Source: an uncultured Eubacteriales bacterium (GTDB lineage Bacteria; Bacillota; Clostridia; Christensenellales; Aristaeellaceae). From it: DNA of 64,000 nt. The position numbers were made by a program, and so were the translations under genes. Location of the stretch: NCBI GenBank assembly GCA_902781945.1, contig CACZLE010000002.1, forward strand, positions 62,001 to 126,000, written 5' to 3'. Shown one piece after another: positions 34,901 through 42,555 of the stretch. Below the pieces are notes generated by a model. The model worked only from the letters and a program-made list of their open reading frames with translations. It was not told the origin of the DNA and did not search any database. How positions within the stretch are numbered: the stretch's first letter is position 1; each line of letters begins with the position of its first letter.

Positions 34901-34936
34901 AAAAAACCGGCCCATTCCCGCAGGAACAGGCCGGTT
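34901..34936 (-). terminator. Intrinsic terminator of the ireB-ruvX-DUF1292 operon
   Basis: On the minus strand AACCGGCC (34936-34929) pairs with GGCCGGTT (34912-34905), followed by a T tract. It lies just after the DUF1292 stop. Confidence 0.85.
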
Positions 34937-34950
34937 GATTTTTGTTGGGA

Positions 34951-35262
34951 TTACTCCTCGTCCTCAGCGTCCATGGCTTCCATGAACTTGTCGAACACGG
35001 CCTGGGAAACGTCGTCGTCCTCAACGCTGACGTAGATATCCTCGCCGTTTTCGTCCTGCTGGATCTCCAGGATGACGACCTCGCCGTCGTCGCCCTCGGG
35101 CTCGTTGCCCTCCTCGTCCAGCACCATGAGCACCACGTATTCCGCGTCCTCATGGGAGATGGTGGCCAGATACTCAAATTTGTTGACCACGCCGTCCTCG
35201 TCGGTCAGTTCCACGATGTTGTCTTCCTCTTCGGGGATGACGTTGTTGATTTCGTCAGTCAT
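34951..35262 (-). CDS. DUF1292 family protein
   Basis: A 103-aa, very acidic protein starting 'MTDEINNVIPEEEDNIVELTDEDG' (first residues), with 'FEYLATISHEDAEYVVLMVLDEE', the DUF1292 pattern of YrzB. Function is unknown. The order ireB, ruvX, DUF1292 is conserved in many Bacillota and supports all three calls. It is the last gene before the terminator. Confidence 0.9.
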   Translation of the reverse strand: MTDEINNVIPEEEDNIVELTDEDGVVNKFEYLATISHEDAEYVVLMVLDEEGNEPEGDDGEVVILEIQQDENGEDIYVSVEDDDVSQAVFDKFMEAMDAEDEE

Positions 35263-35274
35263 GGGTTTTTCCTC

Positions 35275-35718
35275 CTAATCTACGATATGGGATGCTTCGA
35301 TATTGCGCAGCGTATCCAGATATTGCTGCAAAATGACGGCGGCGGCCACCTTGTCCACCGTGCCTTTGCGTTTCTGGCGGTGCATGCCGCCCTCGATGAG
35401 CGCGCGCTCGGCGGTGACGGTGGTGAGCCTTTCATCCTGATAGATCACATGCAGGCCGGCCAGCTCCAGCTGCTCCGCCAGGGCCAACACCTTCTTGGCC
35501 TGGAAGCCGATGCTGCCGTCCATGTTGCGGGGCAGGCCGCAAAGCACGCTGTGGGTGCCCATTTCATCACATAAGGCCTTGATGTGCTTCACATCCGGGC
35601 CGAAGCCCACGCGCTTGTACACGCTGTGCGGGGTGGCGATGAGCCGCATCTCGTCGCACACGGCGATGCCGATGCGCACGTCGCCCACATCCAGCGCCAC
35701 GATCCGTCCCTGCATCAT
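35275..35718 (-). CDS. ruvX: Putative pre-16S rRNA nuclease / Holliday junction resolvase RuvX (YqgF)
   Basis: A 147-aa RNase H-fold protein. The first acidic site is in 'IVALDVGDVRIGIAVCDE' (Asp10), with 'VLCGLPRNMDGSIGFQA', 'YQDERLTTVTAERAL' and 'KVAAAVILQQYLD' as later blocks. YqgF proteins are linked to 16S rRNA 5' processing; earlier they were proposed resolvases. The start overlaps the ireB stop in ATGATG. Confidence 0.92.
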   Translation of the reverse strand: MMQGRIVALDVGDVRIGIAVCDEMRLIATPHSVYKRVGFGPDVKHIKALCDEMGTHSVLCGLPRNMDGSIGFQAKKVLALAEQLELAGLHVIYQDERLTTVTAERALIEGGMHRQKRKGTVDKVAAAVILQQYLDTLRNIEASHIVD

Positions 35719-35978
35719 TTGTCAAAATGCTCCGTCAGGTAAAAGTTGACCAGCTCCTCCAGGATCTCGTCCCGCTCCAGGCGGCAGATCATGCTGCGCG
35801 CGCCGTTGAAGCTGGTGATGTAGGTGGGGTCCCCCGTCAGGATGAACCCCGTGATCTGCGTAATGGGATCATAGCCCTTGGCCTGCAGCGCGCGGTACAC
35901 ATGCTCCAAGATGCCCTTGGCAGTACTGCGTCCATCCCGGATCGGCTGCAGCTTCGTGGTATCGGTCAGGTTCGACAA
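35715..35978 (-). CDS. ireB: IreB-family regulatory phosphoprotein (UPF0297)
   Basis: An 87-aa protein of the IreB/YrzL family, substrate of the IreK Ser/Thr kinase in enterococci, where it affects cephalosporin tolerance. 'TDTTKLQPI' near the N-terminus corresponds to the Thr-rich phosphorylation region. 'ALQAKGYDPITQITGFILTGDPTYI' and 'LERDEILEELVNFYL' are conserved. The start is a TTG at 35978, spaced 8 nt after AAAGGGGG; no ATG fits. Confidence 0.9.
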   Translation of the reverse strand: MSNLTDTTKLQPIRDGRSTAKGILEHVYRALQAKGYDPITQITGFILTGDPTYITSFNGARSMICRLERDEILEELVNFYLTEHFDK

Positions 35979-36005
35979 AACGGTTACCCCCTTTCTGAAC
36001 GATTT

Positions 36006-36034
36006 ATTATACCCTGTTTCTATCGAAATGGCAA
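36006..36034 (-). promoter_or_regulatory. Sigma-A promoter of the ireB operon
   Basis: On the minus strand TTGCCA (36034-36029) and TATAAT (36011-36006) are 17 nt apart, 28 nt before the TTG start of ireB. Confidence 0.85.
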
Positions 36035-36081
36035 TACCAAAAGCGGCCAAATTCGCTGTGTTCAAACGATTTGGCCTGCGC

Positions 36082-36339
36082 TTAGACGATTTTCTTTTTT
36101 CGCGCGGCATCCCGCGTCTGAGCAGCCTTTTTAAAGGCCTCCGCCATGGCGGGTGTCAGCTCGGGGCAGTCGTCCTCATACACAATGGGATGTTTTTCGG
36201 CTTCCTTGATCATTTTGACCTGCTCCGCCGTGGGTATCGCATTCGCGGACAGGGAACGCAGCACCATCCTTTCGGGATCGTATTCCTCAACGATTGCCGC
36301 ACGGCCCTTTGAATTAATCAGTGTTTTCGTTTTTTTCAT
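36082..36339 (-). CDS. Probable antitoxin of a BrnT-type pair
   Basis: An 85-aa hydrophilic protein starting 'MKKTKTLINSKGRAAIVEEY'. Its middle, 'PTAEQVKMIKEAEKHPIVYEDDCPELTP', resembles the N-terminal part of antitoxins found beside BrnT toxins. The C-terminus is short and Lys/Arg-rich rather than the usual BrnA ribbon-helix-helix. It begins 26 nt after the toxin gene, with an aaaggagg site, so the toxin comes first as in brnTA. The role is inferred from position and resemblance. Confidence 0.65.
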   Translation of the reverse strand: MKKTKTLINSKGRAAIVEEYDPERMVLRSLSANAIPTAEQVKMIKEAEKHPIVYEDDCPELTPAMAEAFKKAAQTRDAARKKKIV

Positions 36340-36365
36340 ATCCGCCCGTCCTCCTTTCCCGTTCT

Positions 36366-36770
36366 TCAAAAGCTGTTATTCAAATAAAGCATTTCTTCAA
36401 ACTTAGTAGCCAGTCGAGCCGAAATCAGGCGAATCCGTTCCCGTCCCAGGATGATCCGATCTGTATAAACGACAAACAGCAGGCCGTGCACCTTGCCCAG
36501 GGTCAATTTCATGCCTGTGCCGCCCGATTCCCTTTTCAGCGCTTGACCGATGGTATCATAGCGATCTTCTTCTCCACTATGCTCCTCATCATAGATTTCA
36601 ATGCGATCCATATCGTTAAAAACAAGCATAGCCGTTTCAAAATCCACATGATGAACCTGGATATTATGCTCATTTTTTGCGCTGTCCCAAACAAAATCCA
36701 GCAAGCCCATGGATTTCTCGATTTCATGATGCTCCGTGCCTTCGGGAAAATAGGAATCATTTTTATCCAT
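36366..36770 (-). CDS. BrnT-family toxin (DUF497)
   Basis: A 134-aa protein of the BrnT RNase-toxin family. The core reads 'DFVWDSAKNEHNIQVHHVDFETAMLVF' (from about residue 25, in part), then 'DRIEIYDEEHSGEEDRYDTIGQA', 'LLFVVYTDR' and 'IRLISARLATKFEEMLY', all family blocks. The N-terminal 20 residues and the 'LKRESGGTGMKLTLGK' stretch make it longer than the usual 90-100 aa. BrnT is a ribosome-independent RNase neutralised by its antitoxin. A caggagg site and a promoter precede it. Confidence 0.85.
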   Translation of the reverse strand: MDKNDSYFPEGTEHHEIEKSMGLLDFVWDSAKNEHNIQVHHVDFETAMLVFNDMDRIEIYDEEHSGEEDRYDTIGQALKRESGGTGMKLTLGKVHGLLFVVYTDRIILGRERIRLISARLATKFEEMLYLNNSF

Positions 36771-36799
36771 GCCCGTTTTCCTCCTGTTTGATCAATATT

Positions 36800-36828
36800 A
36801 TTTTATCACAAAAACGGACGGCTATCAA
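36800..36828 (-). promoter_or_regulatory. Sigma-A promoter of the BrnT-type module
   Basis: On the minus strand TTGATA (36828-36823) and TAAAAT (36805-36800) are separated by 17 nt. It lies directly after the stop of the upstream permease gene and 29 nt before the toxin start. Confidence 0.75.
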
Positions 36829-36833
36829 TGCTT

Positions 36834-37874
36834 TTATTCCTGCCGGGCGCAGCGCAGGGCCCGGGCGGCCCCCCGCAGGCACACGAAAAGGGGCAGGGAC
36901 AGCAGCATCCCGGCCAGGCCAGCCACCATGCCGCCAAAGGACAGCAGCAGCAGCACAAAGGCGGGATGCAGGCCGGTGGCTCCGCTCATGAGCCGGGGAG
37001 AAAGAAAAACGCTTTCGATCTGCTGCACCGCCGCCACGGCCAGCAGGGCCCACAGGGCGGTGGAAAAGCCCTGGGGCAAGGAAAACAGGATCACGGGGAC
37101 CGCGCCGATATAGGGCCCCGCGTAGGGGATCAGATCGCACAGGCCCATCAGCGCCCCCAGCAGCAGCCAGGCAGGCACGCCCACCATGAGCAGCGCCAGG
37201 GCCGTCAACGCTCCCACGGCGCCGCTCACCAGCATCTGGCCCCGGAAATATGCCGCGATCTCCCGGCGCATCTCCCGCAGGGCTGTCAGCAGGCGCTTGC
37301 GGACTTTGAGAGGGATGAGCAGGGACGCCTGAAAGCAAAAGGCCTCACGGTCCCGGAGAAAGTAGAAGGCCAGCACCGGGGCCAGCACGGCCTGGGCCAG
37401 CTTTTGCCCCAGGGCGGCAAGATGCTGCACCAGCGCGGGCACGGCGTTCAGGGTTGCCGCGCCAGCCTTTTGCAGCAGCTCGTCCAGGGAGGCTCCGGTA
37501 ATCTGCAAGCGGGAAAACAGGGCGGATTCCGACAGCCGGTCCAGCCCCTCCCCCAGCAAGTCCATTAGCTGCGGCACGGCTGCCGCCGCCAGGGATACTT
37601 GCTCCAGCAGCTTGGGGACCAATCCCCACAGCAGGCCCGCCAGCCCCAGAAAGAAGGTCAAAAGCGCCAGCAGCGCCGAAAAGCCCGGCGGCAGCCGTTT
37701 TTCCAGCAGGGCGCACAGGGGCTTGGCCATCCAGGCCAGCACCAGGGCCAGGGCCGTCTGAAACAGCAGCTGGGACAGCGGCCTGAGAAAGACCAAAAGC
37801 AAAAGCGCCGCTGCCGCGGCGGCTCCCAACAGGCGCAGGCGGCGCGGCAGCGCGGTTCCCGAAAGCAGCGTCAT
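36834..37874 (-). CDS. AI-2E family transporter (YtvI-like)
   Basis: A 346-aa membrane protein with about eight membrane segments and the AI-2E/UPF0118 pattern. Paired N-terminal helices, a middle soluble helical part (about 90-165), 'PVLAFYFLRDREAF', 'YFRGQMLVSGAVGAL' and the family block 'LIPYAGPYIGAVPVILFSL' are visible. YtvI is a sporulation membrane protein; other members transport autoinducer or act as Na+/H+ antiporters. The ATG at 37874 is 2 nt after the small basic protein gene, so translation is coupled. Confidence 0.85.
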   Translation of the reverse strand: MTLLSGTALPRRLRLLGAAAAAALLLLVFLRPLSQLLFQTALALVLAWMAKPLCALLEKRLPPGFSALLALLTFFLGLAGLLWGLVPKLLEQVSLAAAAVPQLMDLLGEGLDRLSESALFSRLQITGASLDELLQKAGAATLNAVPALVQHLAALGQKLAQAVLAPVLAFYFLRDREAFCFQASLLIPLKVRKRLLTALREMRREIAAYFRGQMLVSGAVGALTALALLMVGVPAWLLLGALMGLCDLIPYAGPYIGAVPVILFSLPQGFSTALWALLAVAAVQQIESVFLSPRLMSGATGLHPAFVLLLLSFGGMVAGLAGMLLSLPLFVCLRGAARALRCARQE

Positions 37875-37876
37875 CT

Positions 37877-38014
37877 TTACAGGCCCAGCTTTCGGCTCAG
37901 CATGCGCTTCATGCGCTTGGCGGCGCGCATCGCGCCCCGGCGCAGGGTTTCCATTTTGCACCCCATGGCATAGCCCGCCAGCGCCCCGGACAGCATGTAC
38001 TTATACATCTTCAT
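37877..38014 (-). CDS. Small basic protein with N-terminal hydrophobic segment
   Basis: A 45-aa protein beginning 'MKMYKYMLSGALAGYAMG' and continuing as an Arg/Lys-rich tail ('RAAKRMKRMLSRKLGL'). The ATG has an aaaggagg site with ideal spacing, and the stop lies 2 nt before the YtvI-like start. The N-terminal Gly-rich hydrophobic stretch recalls YtxH-type small membrane proteins. It lies between a PRC-barrel gene and the permease gene. Function unknown. Confidence 0.65.
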   Translation of the reverse strand: MKMYKYMLSGALAGYAMGCKMETLRRGAMRAAKRMKRMLSRKLGL

Positions 38015-38027
38015 GGCGATCCTCCTT

Positions 38028-38468
38028 TCAGTTCTGCCTGCACGGAATGGTCACGTGGCCGACGCCGCCGTAGGAACGCACATGAAAGGCGGTGGCGAAC
38101 CAGCGCCCGTCGATCAGGTCGTCCACCGGGCCGGAGGAGATCTCCAGGGCTGTGACGCGCAGGGTCTTTTCATCCAGCATCACATCCGTCACCAGGCCCA
38201 CCCGGGCTCCGTTGGCGTCCGTCACCCGAAAGAGCCGATAGCCGGCCTCCCGGGGCATGCGCTCGGGCTTCTTTGTTCCGATGACGGACAGGCGGCCCAG
38301 CATGCCGATATCCTCCGCGGGCAGAAAGCGGGAGCTTTTGATGCCCTCCCGCACCACCAGGCCCAGCAGGGCCCGCCCGTCGGGCCGCACCACGCCCCGG
38401 GCCACCGTTCCGATCTGTTTGCCGTCCACCACCACCGGCAGGCCGATCAGCCGCTTCATTCCGGTCAT
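38028..38468 (-). CDS. PRC-barrel domain protein
   Basis: A protein of about 146 aa with two PRC-barrel-like halves: 'LIGLPVVVDGKQIGTVARGV' near the start and 'RVTDANGARVGLVTDVMLDEKTLRVTALE' (in part) in the C-terminal half. PRC-barrels occur in RimM, photosynthetic reaction centres and sporulation proteins such as YlmC. The start is uncertain: 38468 has GGTGATC just upstream, but ATG 38459 or an ATG near 38510 are possible. Confidence 0.75.
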   Translation of the reverse strand: MTGMKRLIGLPVVVDGKQIGTVARGVVRPDGRALLGLVVREGIKSSRFLPAEDIGMLGRLSVIGTKKPERMPREAGYRLFRVTDANGARVGLVTDVMLDEKTLRVTALEISSGPVDDLIDGRWFATAFHVRSYGGVGHVTIPCRQN

Positions 38469-38531
38469 TGCGATCACCAATGCTATTTTGACCCCGGGGC
38501 GAGACGCCATGCGTGGCAAAATAACGCAGCG

Positions 38532-39650
38532 CTACCGGACGCGCCGAAGCAGCGGAAAAAAGATGAAAAAGGACCCAAGCGCCAGGCCGGACATCAGCAA
38601 AAAGGCGGCATGCAGGCCTATATGTGCGCTGAGACAGCCGCCCAGCAGCACCCCGCAGGCCCGGGAAAGGCCAAAGCCCGCCACCGCCAGCAGGGTCTGG
38701 CCCCGCGCCTGAACGGCGGGCGGGGCTTCGCGGCTGATGTACCGGGCCATGGCGAAGGTGATGACGATGAAGCCGCCGCCATGGAGCAATTGGGCAAAGA
38801 GCGCCAGCGGCAGGCTGTCCGCCAGACCCAGGAGCAGATAGCGCAGGCCCAGGCACAGGGCCGCTGCCAGCAGCATGGGGCCCGGGCCAAAACGCATAAA
38901 CAGCCGGTCTCCCCGCAATAAAAAGGGCAATTCGCTCATGGAGCCCAGAAAATAGGCCAGGCCCAGCCAGCCGCTGGCGGCTCCCGGCAGAGCGGTGAAA
39001 TAGAGCGGATAAAAATTATAATAGACCCCCAGGGTCAACTGGAGCGCCATCACCAGCAGCATCAAGGGAACCATATGGGGCAGCCGCAGCACCTCCCGGA
39101 AGCTGCCCTTCTCCCGGCGGCTCTCCTTTTCCTTCGGCAGCAGGAAGGATACGGCCAGCAATCCCCCCAGCCCCGCGCACACCGTCCAGGGCACGGCGCT
39201 GTATTCATCCCGCAGCAAATAACCGAAAAGCAGATTGACGGCGGAAAAGGCCAGGCTGCCCACCAGCCGTACCGGGCCGAAGGGCTGACCGTTTTTCTGG
39301 AGGCTGTGCAGGATCAGGCTGTCCCCCAAGGGCTGGATGGCGGGATAGCAGCAGGCCAGGGCCGCGCAGGCAAACAGCAGATGGCCCCCGGCCAGGAAGG
39401 GCATCAGCAGGGCGGACAGCAGGATGACGCCCTGCAAGATCACCCGGGGCCGCCCGCTGCCGTCGCTGCGCGCGCCCCAGAAGGGCAGGGAAAACATGGA
39501 AAGGACGGGAAAACAAAGAAGCAGCAGGGTCAAGGCCCCGTGGCTGATCCCCTGCTGCTGATAGTATTTGCTGATATAACCCATGTACACCGCGTTGACG
39601 CCGTAATACAGCGCGTAGAACGCGGCGCATGGCAAAGCGGCCTTTTTCAC
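38532..39650 (-). CDS. MFS transporter
   Basis: A 372-aa polytopic protein with about 12 membrane segments, of the MFS_1-like / LacY-PPP group. The N-terminus 'ALYYGVNAVYMGYISKYYQ' and loop 'PFWGARSDGSGRPRV' (the MFS loop 2-3 signature) are visible, with 'GDRLFMRFGPGPMLL' in the second half. The substrate is unknown. It lies 17 nt after rpiB, suggesting cotranscription and perhaps sugar transport. Confidence 0.88.
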   Translation of the reverse strand: MKKAALPCAAFYALYYGVNAVYMGYISKYYQQQGISHGALTLLLLCFPVLSMFSLPFWGARSDGSGRPRVILQGVILLSALLMPFLAGGHLLFACAALACCYPAIQPLGDSLILHSLQKNGQPFGPVRLVGSLAFSAVNLLFGYLLRDEYSAVPWTVCAGLGGLLAVSFLLPKEKESRREKGSFREVLRLPHMVPLMLLVMALQLTLGVYYNFYPLYFTALPGAASGWLGLAYFLGSMSELPFLLRGDRLFMRFGPGPMLLAAALCLGLRYLLLGLADSLPLALFAQLLHGGGFIVITFAMARYISREAPPAVQARGQTLLAVAGFGLSRACGVLLGGCLSAHIGLHAAFLLMSGLALGSFFIFFPLLRRVR

Positions 39651-39667
39651 AAGGCAGGTCCCCTTTT

Positions 39668-40117
39668 TTACTCGATGTCCTCGCCCCGCTCCAGGGCGGA
39701 AATCATATCCACCCGGATCTGATGGCGGCCCCCCTCGAAGGCCGTGGTCAGAAAGGCGCGGGCCACCTCCTTTGCGACCTCCGGCCCGATGACCCGCGCG
39801 CCCATGGACAGCATGTTGGCGTTGTTATGGCGGCGGGACAGGGCGGCGGAGATGGGCTCGGAGCAGGTGGCGCAGCGAATGCCATGCACCTTATTGGCCG
39901 CCATGCCGATGCCCAGGCCCGTGCCGCACAGCAGGATGCCGAATTCGCATTCTCCGCTGGCCACGGCATGGGCGGCCCGGGCGGCGAACACGGGATAGTG
40001 GCAGCTGTCCGGGGTGTCGGTACCAAAGTTTTTGTATTCCAGCCCCATTTCATTCAGGAGCGCGATGATTTCAGCTTTCAAAGGCAGACCCGCGTGGTCG
40101 TTGGCAATGGCAATCAT
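39668..40117 (-). CDS. rpiB: Ribose-5-phosphate isomerase B
   Basis: A 149-aa RpiB/LacAB-family isomerase interconverting ribose-5-phosphate and ribulose-5-phosphate. 'IANDHAGLPLK' (4-14) forms the phosphate and substrate site. 'ILLCGTGLGIGMAANK' holds the catalytic Cys64. 'HNNANMLSMGARVIG' and 'RHQIRV' are also typical. An aaggagg site precedes the ATG. The frame remains open far upstream only by GC bias. Confidence 0.95.
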   Translation of the reverse strand: MIAIANDHAGLPLKAEIIALLNEMGLEYKNFGTDTPDSCHYPVFAARAAHAVASGECEFGILLCGTGLGIGMAANKVHGIRCATCSEPISAALSRRHNNANMLSMGARVIGPEVAKEVARAFLTTAFEGGRHQIRVDMISALERGEDIE

Positions 40118-40148
40118 GATCTGTTCCTCCTTGATGTAGTACCCTTTT

Positions 40149-40177
40149 AGCATAGCACCGCGGCAGGACGGCGTCAA
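40149..40177 (-). promoter_or_regulatory. Sigma-A promoter of rpiB
   Basis: On the minus strand TTGACG (40177-40172) and TATGCT (40154-40149) are 17 nt apart, ahead of the rpiB start at 40117. Confidence 0.8.
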
Positions 40178-40217
40178 ATGGTTTTTTGACAAATTTGTGA
40201 ATCCTGCCCCTCCGCGT

Positions 40218-40246
40218 TTGCCTTTTGGCCCCATTCCGGGTATAAT
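40218..40246 (+). promoter_or_regulatory. Sigma-A promoter of the GT-C-like gene
   Basis: TTGCCT (40218-40223) and TATAAT (40241-40246) have a 17-nt spacer. A cgaaaggag ribosome site follows before the start at 40277. Confidence 0.78.
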
Positions 40247-40276
40247 GAACAAAAATCCCCCGAAAGGAGAACCGCC

Positions 40277-42253
40277 GTGCTGGGCATCCTGTATTTTGCG
40301 GTTTATCTGCTGGGCGGCGTGTGCATCGTCCGGGATCTGCTGCCCGCCAAGCGCTTTCTCAGCCGCCTGTGGCTGGGCAGCGCCCTGGGCATCCTGCTGA
40401 TGATGTGGCTGCCCGCGCTGCTGGCCTTCTTTTTCACCTTTTCCATAAAGGCCCACATGCTGGCGCTGCTTCCCCTGTGCGCGGCGGTGCTGGGCGTACA
40501 CTTTTTCGCCCGGGACAAAGGCCCCCGGCGGGGCTTTGACGCGGCGGACCGGCGGCTGCTGGTGCTGCTCTGCGCGGTGGCGCTGCCGCTGACCCTCCTG
40601 GGCGGATACCTGCAATATACCCACGTGCTGCGCCCGGTGGAGGGCACCCTGCACGTGGGCCAGAGCACCTACGGCGATCTGCCGCTGCACCTGGGCATCG
40701 TCAGCAGCCTGCGGAACGCCGCCTTTCCCCCGGATTACAGCATTTTGCCCGGGGAACGGCTGGTGTATCCCTTCCTGATGGACAGCTTTTCCACCAGCTT
40801 TATGCTCTTTGGCATGAGCCTGCGCTGGGCGGTGATATTGCCGGGCACCCTCATGATGGGGCTGGTGTTCGCGGGCTACATGATCCTGGCGGACAGCCTG
40901 TGCGAAGGCAGGCGATCCACGGTGGTATGGGCCACGCTGTTCGTGTTCATCAACGGCGGCCTGGGCTTTTTGTACAGCATCGACACCTTGGGCGTCAGCA
41001 ACGGCTCCTCCGCGGACAATCCCCTGCAGGCGGGCACCTGGCTGGAGCGGCTGGACACCATCCTGCACGGCTGGTATCAGACCCCCGCCAACCACGCGGA
41101 TTTCAGCTATTACAACCTGCGGTGGAGCAACATCATCGCGGATATGCTGATCCCCCAGCGCACCTTCCTGGGAGGCTGGTGCATCCTGCTGCCCTGCGTA
41201 TATCTGCTCTTTGACGGTTTCATGGCGGAAAAGGGCCGGGTAAATCTGCGGCAGGCCGCTCTGCTGGGCGTGATGGCGGGCGGCATGCCCCTGCTGCACA
41301 CCCACTCCTTCCTGGCGCTGGGGCTGCTGAGCGCGGGATGGATGGTTTACGATCTGATCCGCAGCCGCGGCAAGCGCCTGGGGAGCTGGCTGATTTACGG
41401 CGCGCTGGCCTGCGTTCTGGCCGCGCCCCAGCTGTTCCTGTGGACCTTCCGGCACACCGCCGGCAACAGCGGCTTTGTGCGGTTCCGCTTCAACTGGGTC
41501 AACAATAACGGGCAGGGCCTGATCGACGGCTATCTGTGGTTCTACGTCAAGAATATCGGCGTGCCCGTGCTGCTGCTGGTCCTGGGGCTGGCGGACGGCA
41601 AGCCCCGGCGGCGGATGATCGCCTGCGGAGCCTTCGTGATCTTCCTGGCGGCGGAATTCATCCAGTTCCAGCCCAACGAATACGATAACAACAAGCTGTT
41701 CTACGTCTGGTGGGCCCTGTGCGCCGTGCTGGCGGCGGATTACGCCCTGGAGATCTTTGACCGTCTGCGGGGCCTGCGCTCCCGCTATGTGCTGGCAGGC
41801 ATGCTGGCGGTATGCTGCTTTGCCACGGGCAGCCTGTCCATCGCCCGGGAATGCGTGAGCGACTACGAAATGTACAGCCGCGGGGCGGTGGAAACGGCGG
41901 AATACGTGGAAAACAACACGCCGGAGCACAGCACCTTCCTCACCTGGACCCAGCATATCAACCCCGTTTCCGGCCTGGCCGGGCGGGATATCGTGTGCGG
42001 CCCCGGGCTGTGGCTCTACTGGCACGGTTATGATCTGAGCAGCCGGGAAAACGATATCCGCCTGTTCTACGCCGATCCGGCCAACAATCAGGAGATATTG
42101 GAAAAATACGGCGTGGATTACATTCTGGTGGGCGACTACGAGCGGGCCAGCCTGCAAATCGACGAGGACGCCCTGGACGCCCTGTATCCCCTGGTGTTTG
42201 AAAGCGAATGGGGCACCATGCGCATTTATCAGGTGGTGAATAACTGTGGTTGA
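40277..42253 (+). CDS. Large polytopic membrane protein, GT-C glycosyltransferase-like
   Basis: A 658-aa protein with about 12 or more membrane helices and large loops. A first loop after the opening helices contains 'YGDLPLHLGIVSSL' (near residue 133), an acidic motif such as seen in the first loop of GT-C lipid-linked glycosyltransferases. The soluble C-terminus ('VETAEYVENNTPEHSTFLTW', then 'YGVDYILVGDYER') is like the extracytoplasmic tail of these enzymes. A family name could not be assigned. The start appears to be a GTG. It overlaps the next small gene by 8 nt. Confidence 0.7.
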   Translation: MLGILYFAVYLLGGVCIVRDLLPAKRFLSRLWLGSALGILLMMWLPALLAFFFTFSIKAHMLALLPLCAAVLGVHFFARDKGPRRGFDAADRRLLVLLCAVALPLTLLGGYLQYTHVLRPVEGTLHVGQSTYGDLPLHLGIVSSLRNAAFPPDYSILPGERLVYPFLMDSFSTSFMLFGMSLRWAVILPGTLMMGLVFAGYMILADSLCEGRRSTVVWATLFVFINGGLGFLYSIDTLGVSNGSSADNPLQAGTWLERLDTILHGWYQTPANHADFSYYNLRWSNIIADMLIPQRTFLGGWCILLPCVYLLFDGFMAEKGRVNLRQAALLGVMAGGMPLLHTHSFLALGLLSAGWMVYDLIRSRGKRLGSWLIYGALACVLAAPQLFLWTFRHTAGNSGFVRFRFNWVNNNGQGLIDGYLWFYVKNIGVPVLLLVLGLADGKPRRRMIACGAFVIFLAAEFIQFQPNEYDNNKLFYVWWALCAVLAADYALEIFDRLRGLRSRYVLAGMLAVCCFATGSLSIARECVSDYEMYSRGAVETAEYVENNTPEHSTFLTWTQHINPVSGLAGRDIVCGPGLWLYWHGYDLSSRENDIRLFYADPANNQEILEKYGVDYILVGDYERASLQIDEDALDALYPLVFESEWGTMRIYQVVNNCG

Positions 42254-42488
42254 CCGGTTTTTGCGCTATTCCCTGGAGCATCAACGGAAGATCGCCGTCA
42301 TTGTCCAAGACGGCGACGGCATCCGAAAAACAAATATCATCGTGACGCGGATGGAAGGGGATGTCGTCCATTACGTCACCTCCCGCAGCAAAAAAGAAAA
42401 AAGCCTGTCAAGGGAGCAGATTTTGTCCGCTGCCTATGCCAGGGGGGACGACGGGGATACGATGAAGCAAGAAAATGGTAAATTTTGA
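42246..42488 (+). CDS. Small conserved-looking hypothetical protein
   Basis: An 80-aa soluble protein with a GTG start overlapping the end of the GT-C-like gene. The sequence 'HQRKIAVIVQDGDGIRKTNI' and 'DVVHYVTSRSKKEKSLSREQILSAAYARGDDGD' suggests a small beta-barrel of the kind that follows many small nucleotide-binding or WYL-like modules, but no family was recognised. The 3' end contains the -35 region of the fba promoter. Function unknown. Confidence 0.6.
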   Translation: MVDRFLRYSLEHQRKIAVIVQDGDGIRKTNIIVTRMEGDVVHYVTSRSKKEKSLSREQILSAAYARGDDGDTMKQENGKF

Positions 42489-42517
42489 TTGCATCAATCG
42501 ATAACAGATGGTATAAT
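42489..42517 (+). promoter_or_regulatory. Sigma-A promoter of fba
   Basis: TTGCAT (42489-42494) and TATAAT (42512-42517) are 17 nt apart, 38 nt before the fba ATG, which has a gaaggagg site. Confidence 0.85.
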
Positions 42518-42555
42518 AAGTCGAAAACCGTATTTCTTGAAGGAGGAATAATCAT

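Noticed and set aside
40186..40191. A perfect TTGACA upstream of the GT-C-like gene
   Set aside because: No -10 element lies at a workable distance; the TTGCCT/TATAAT pair downstream is better.
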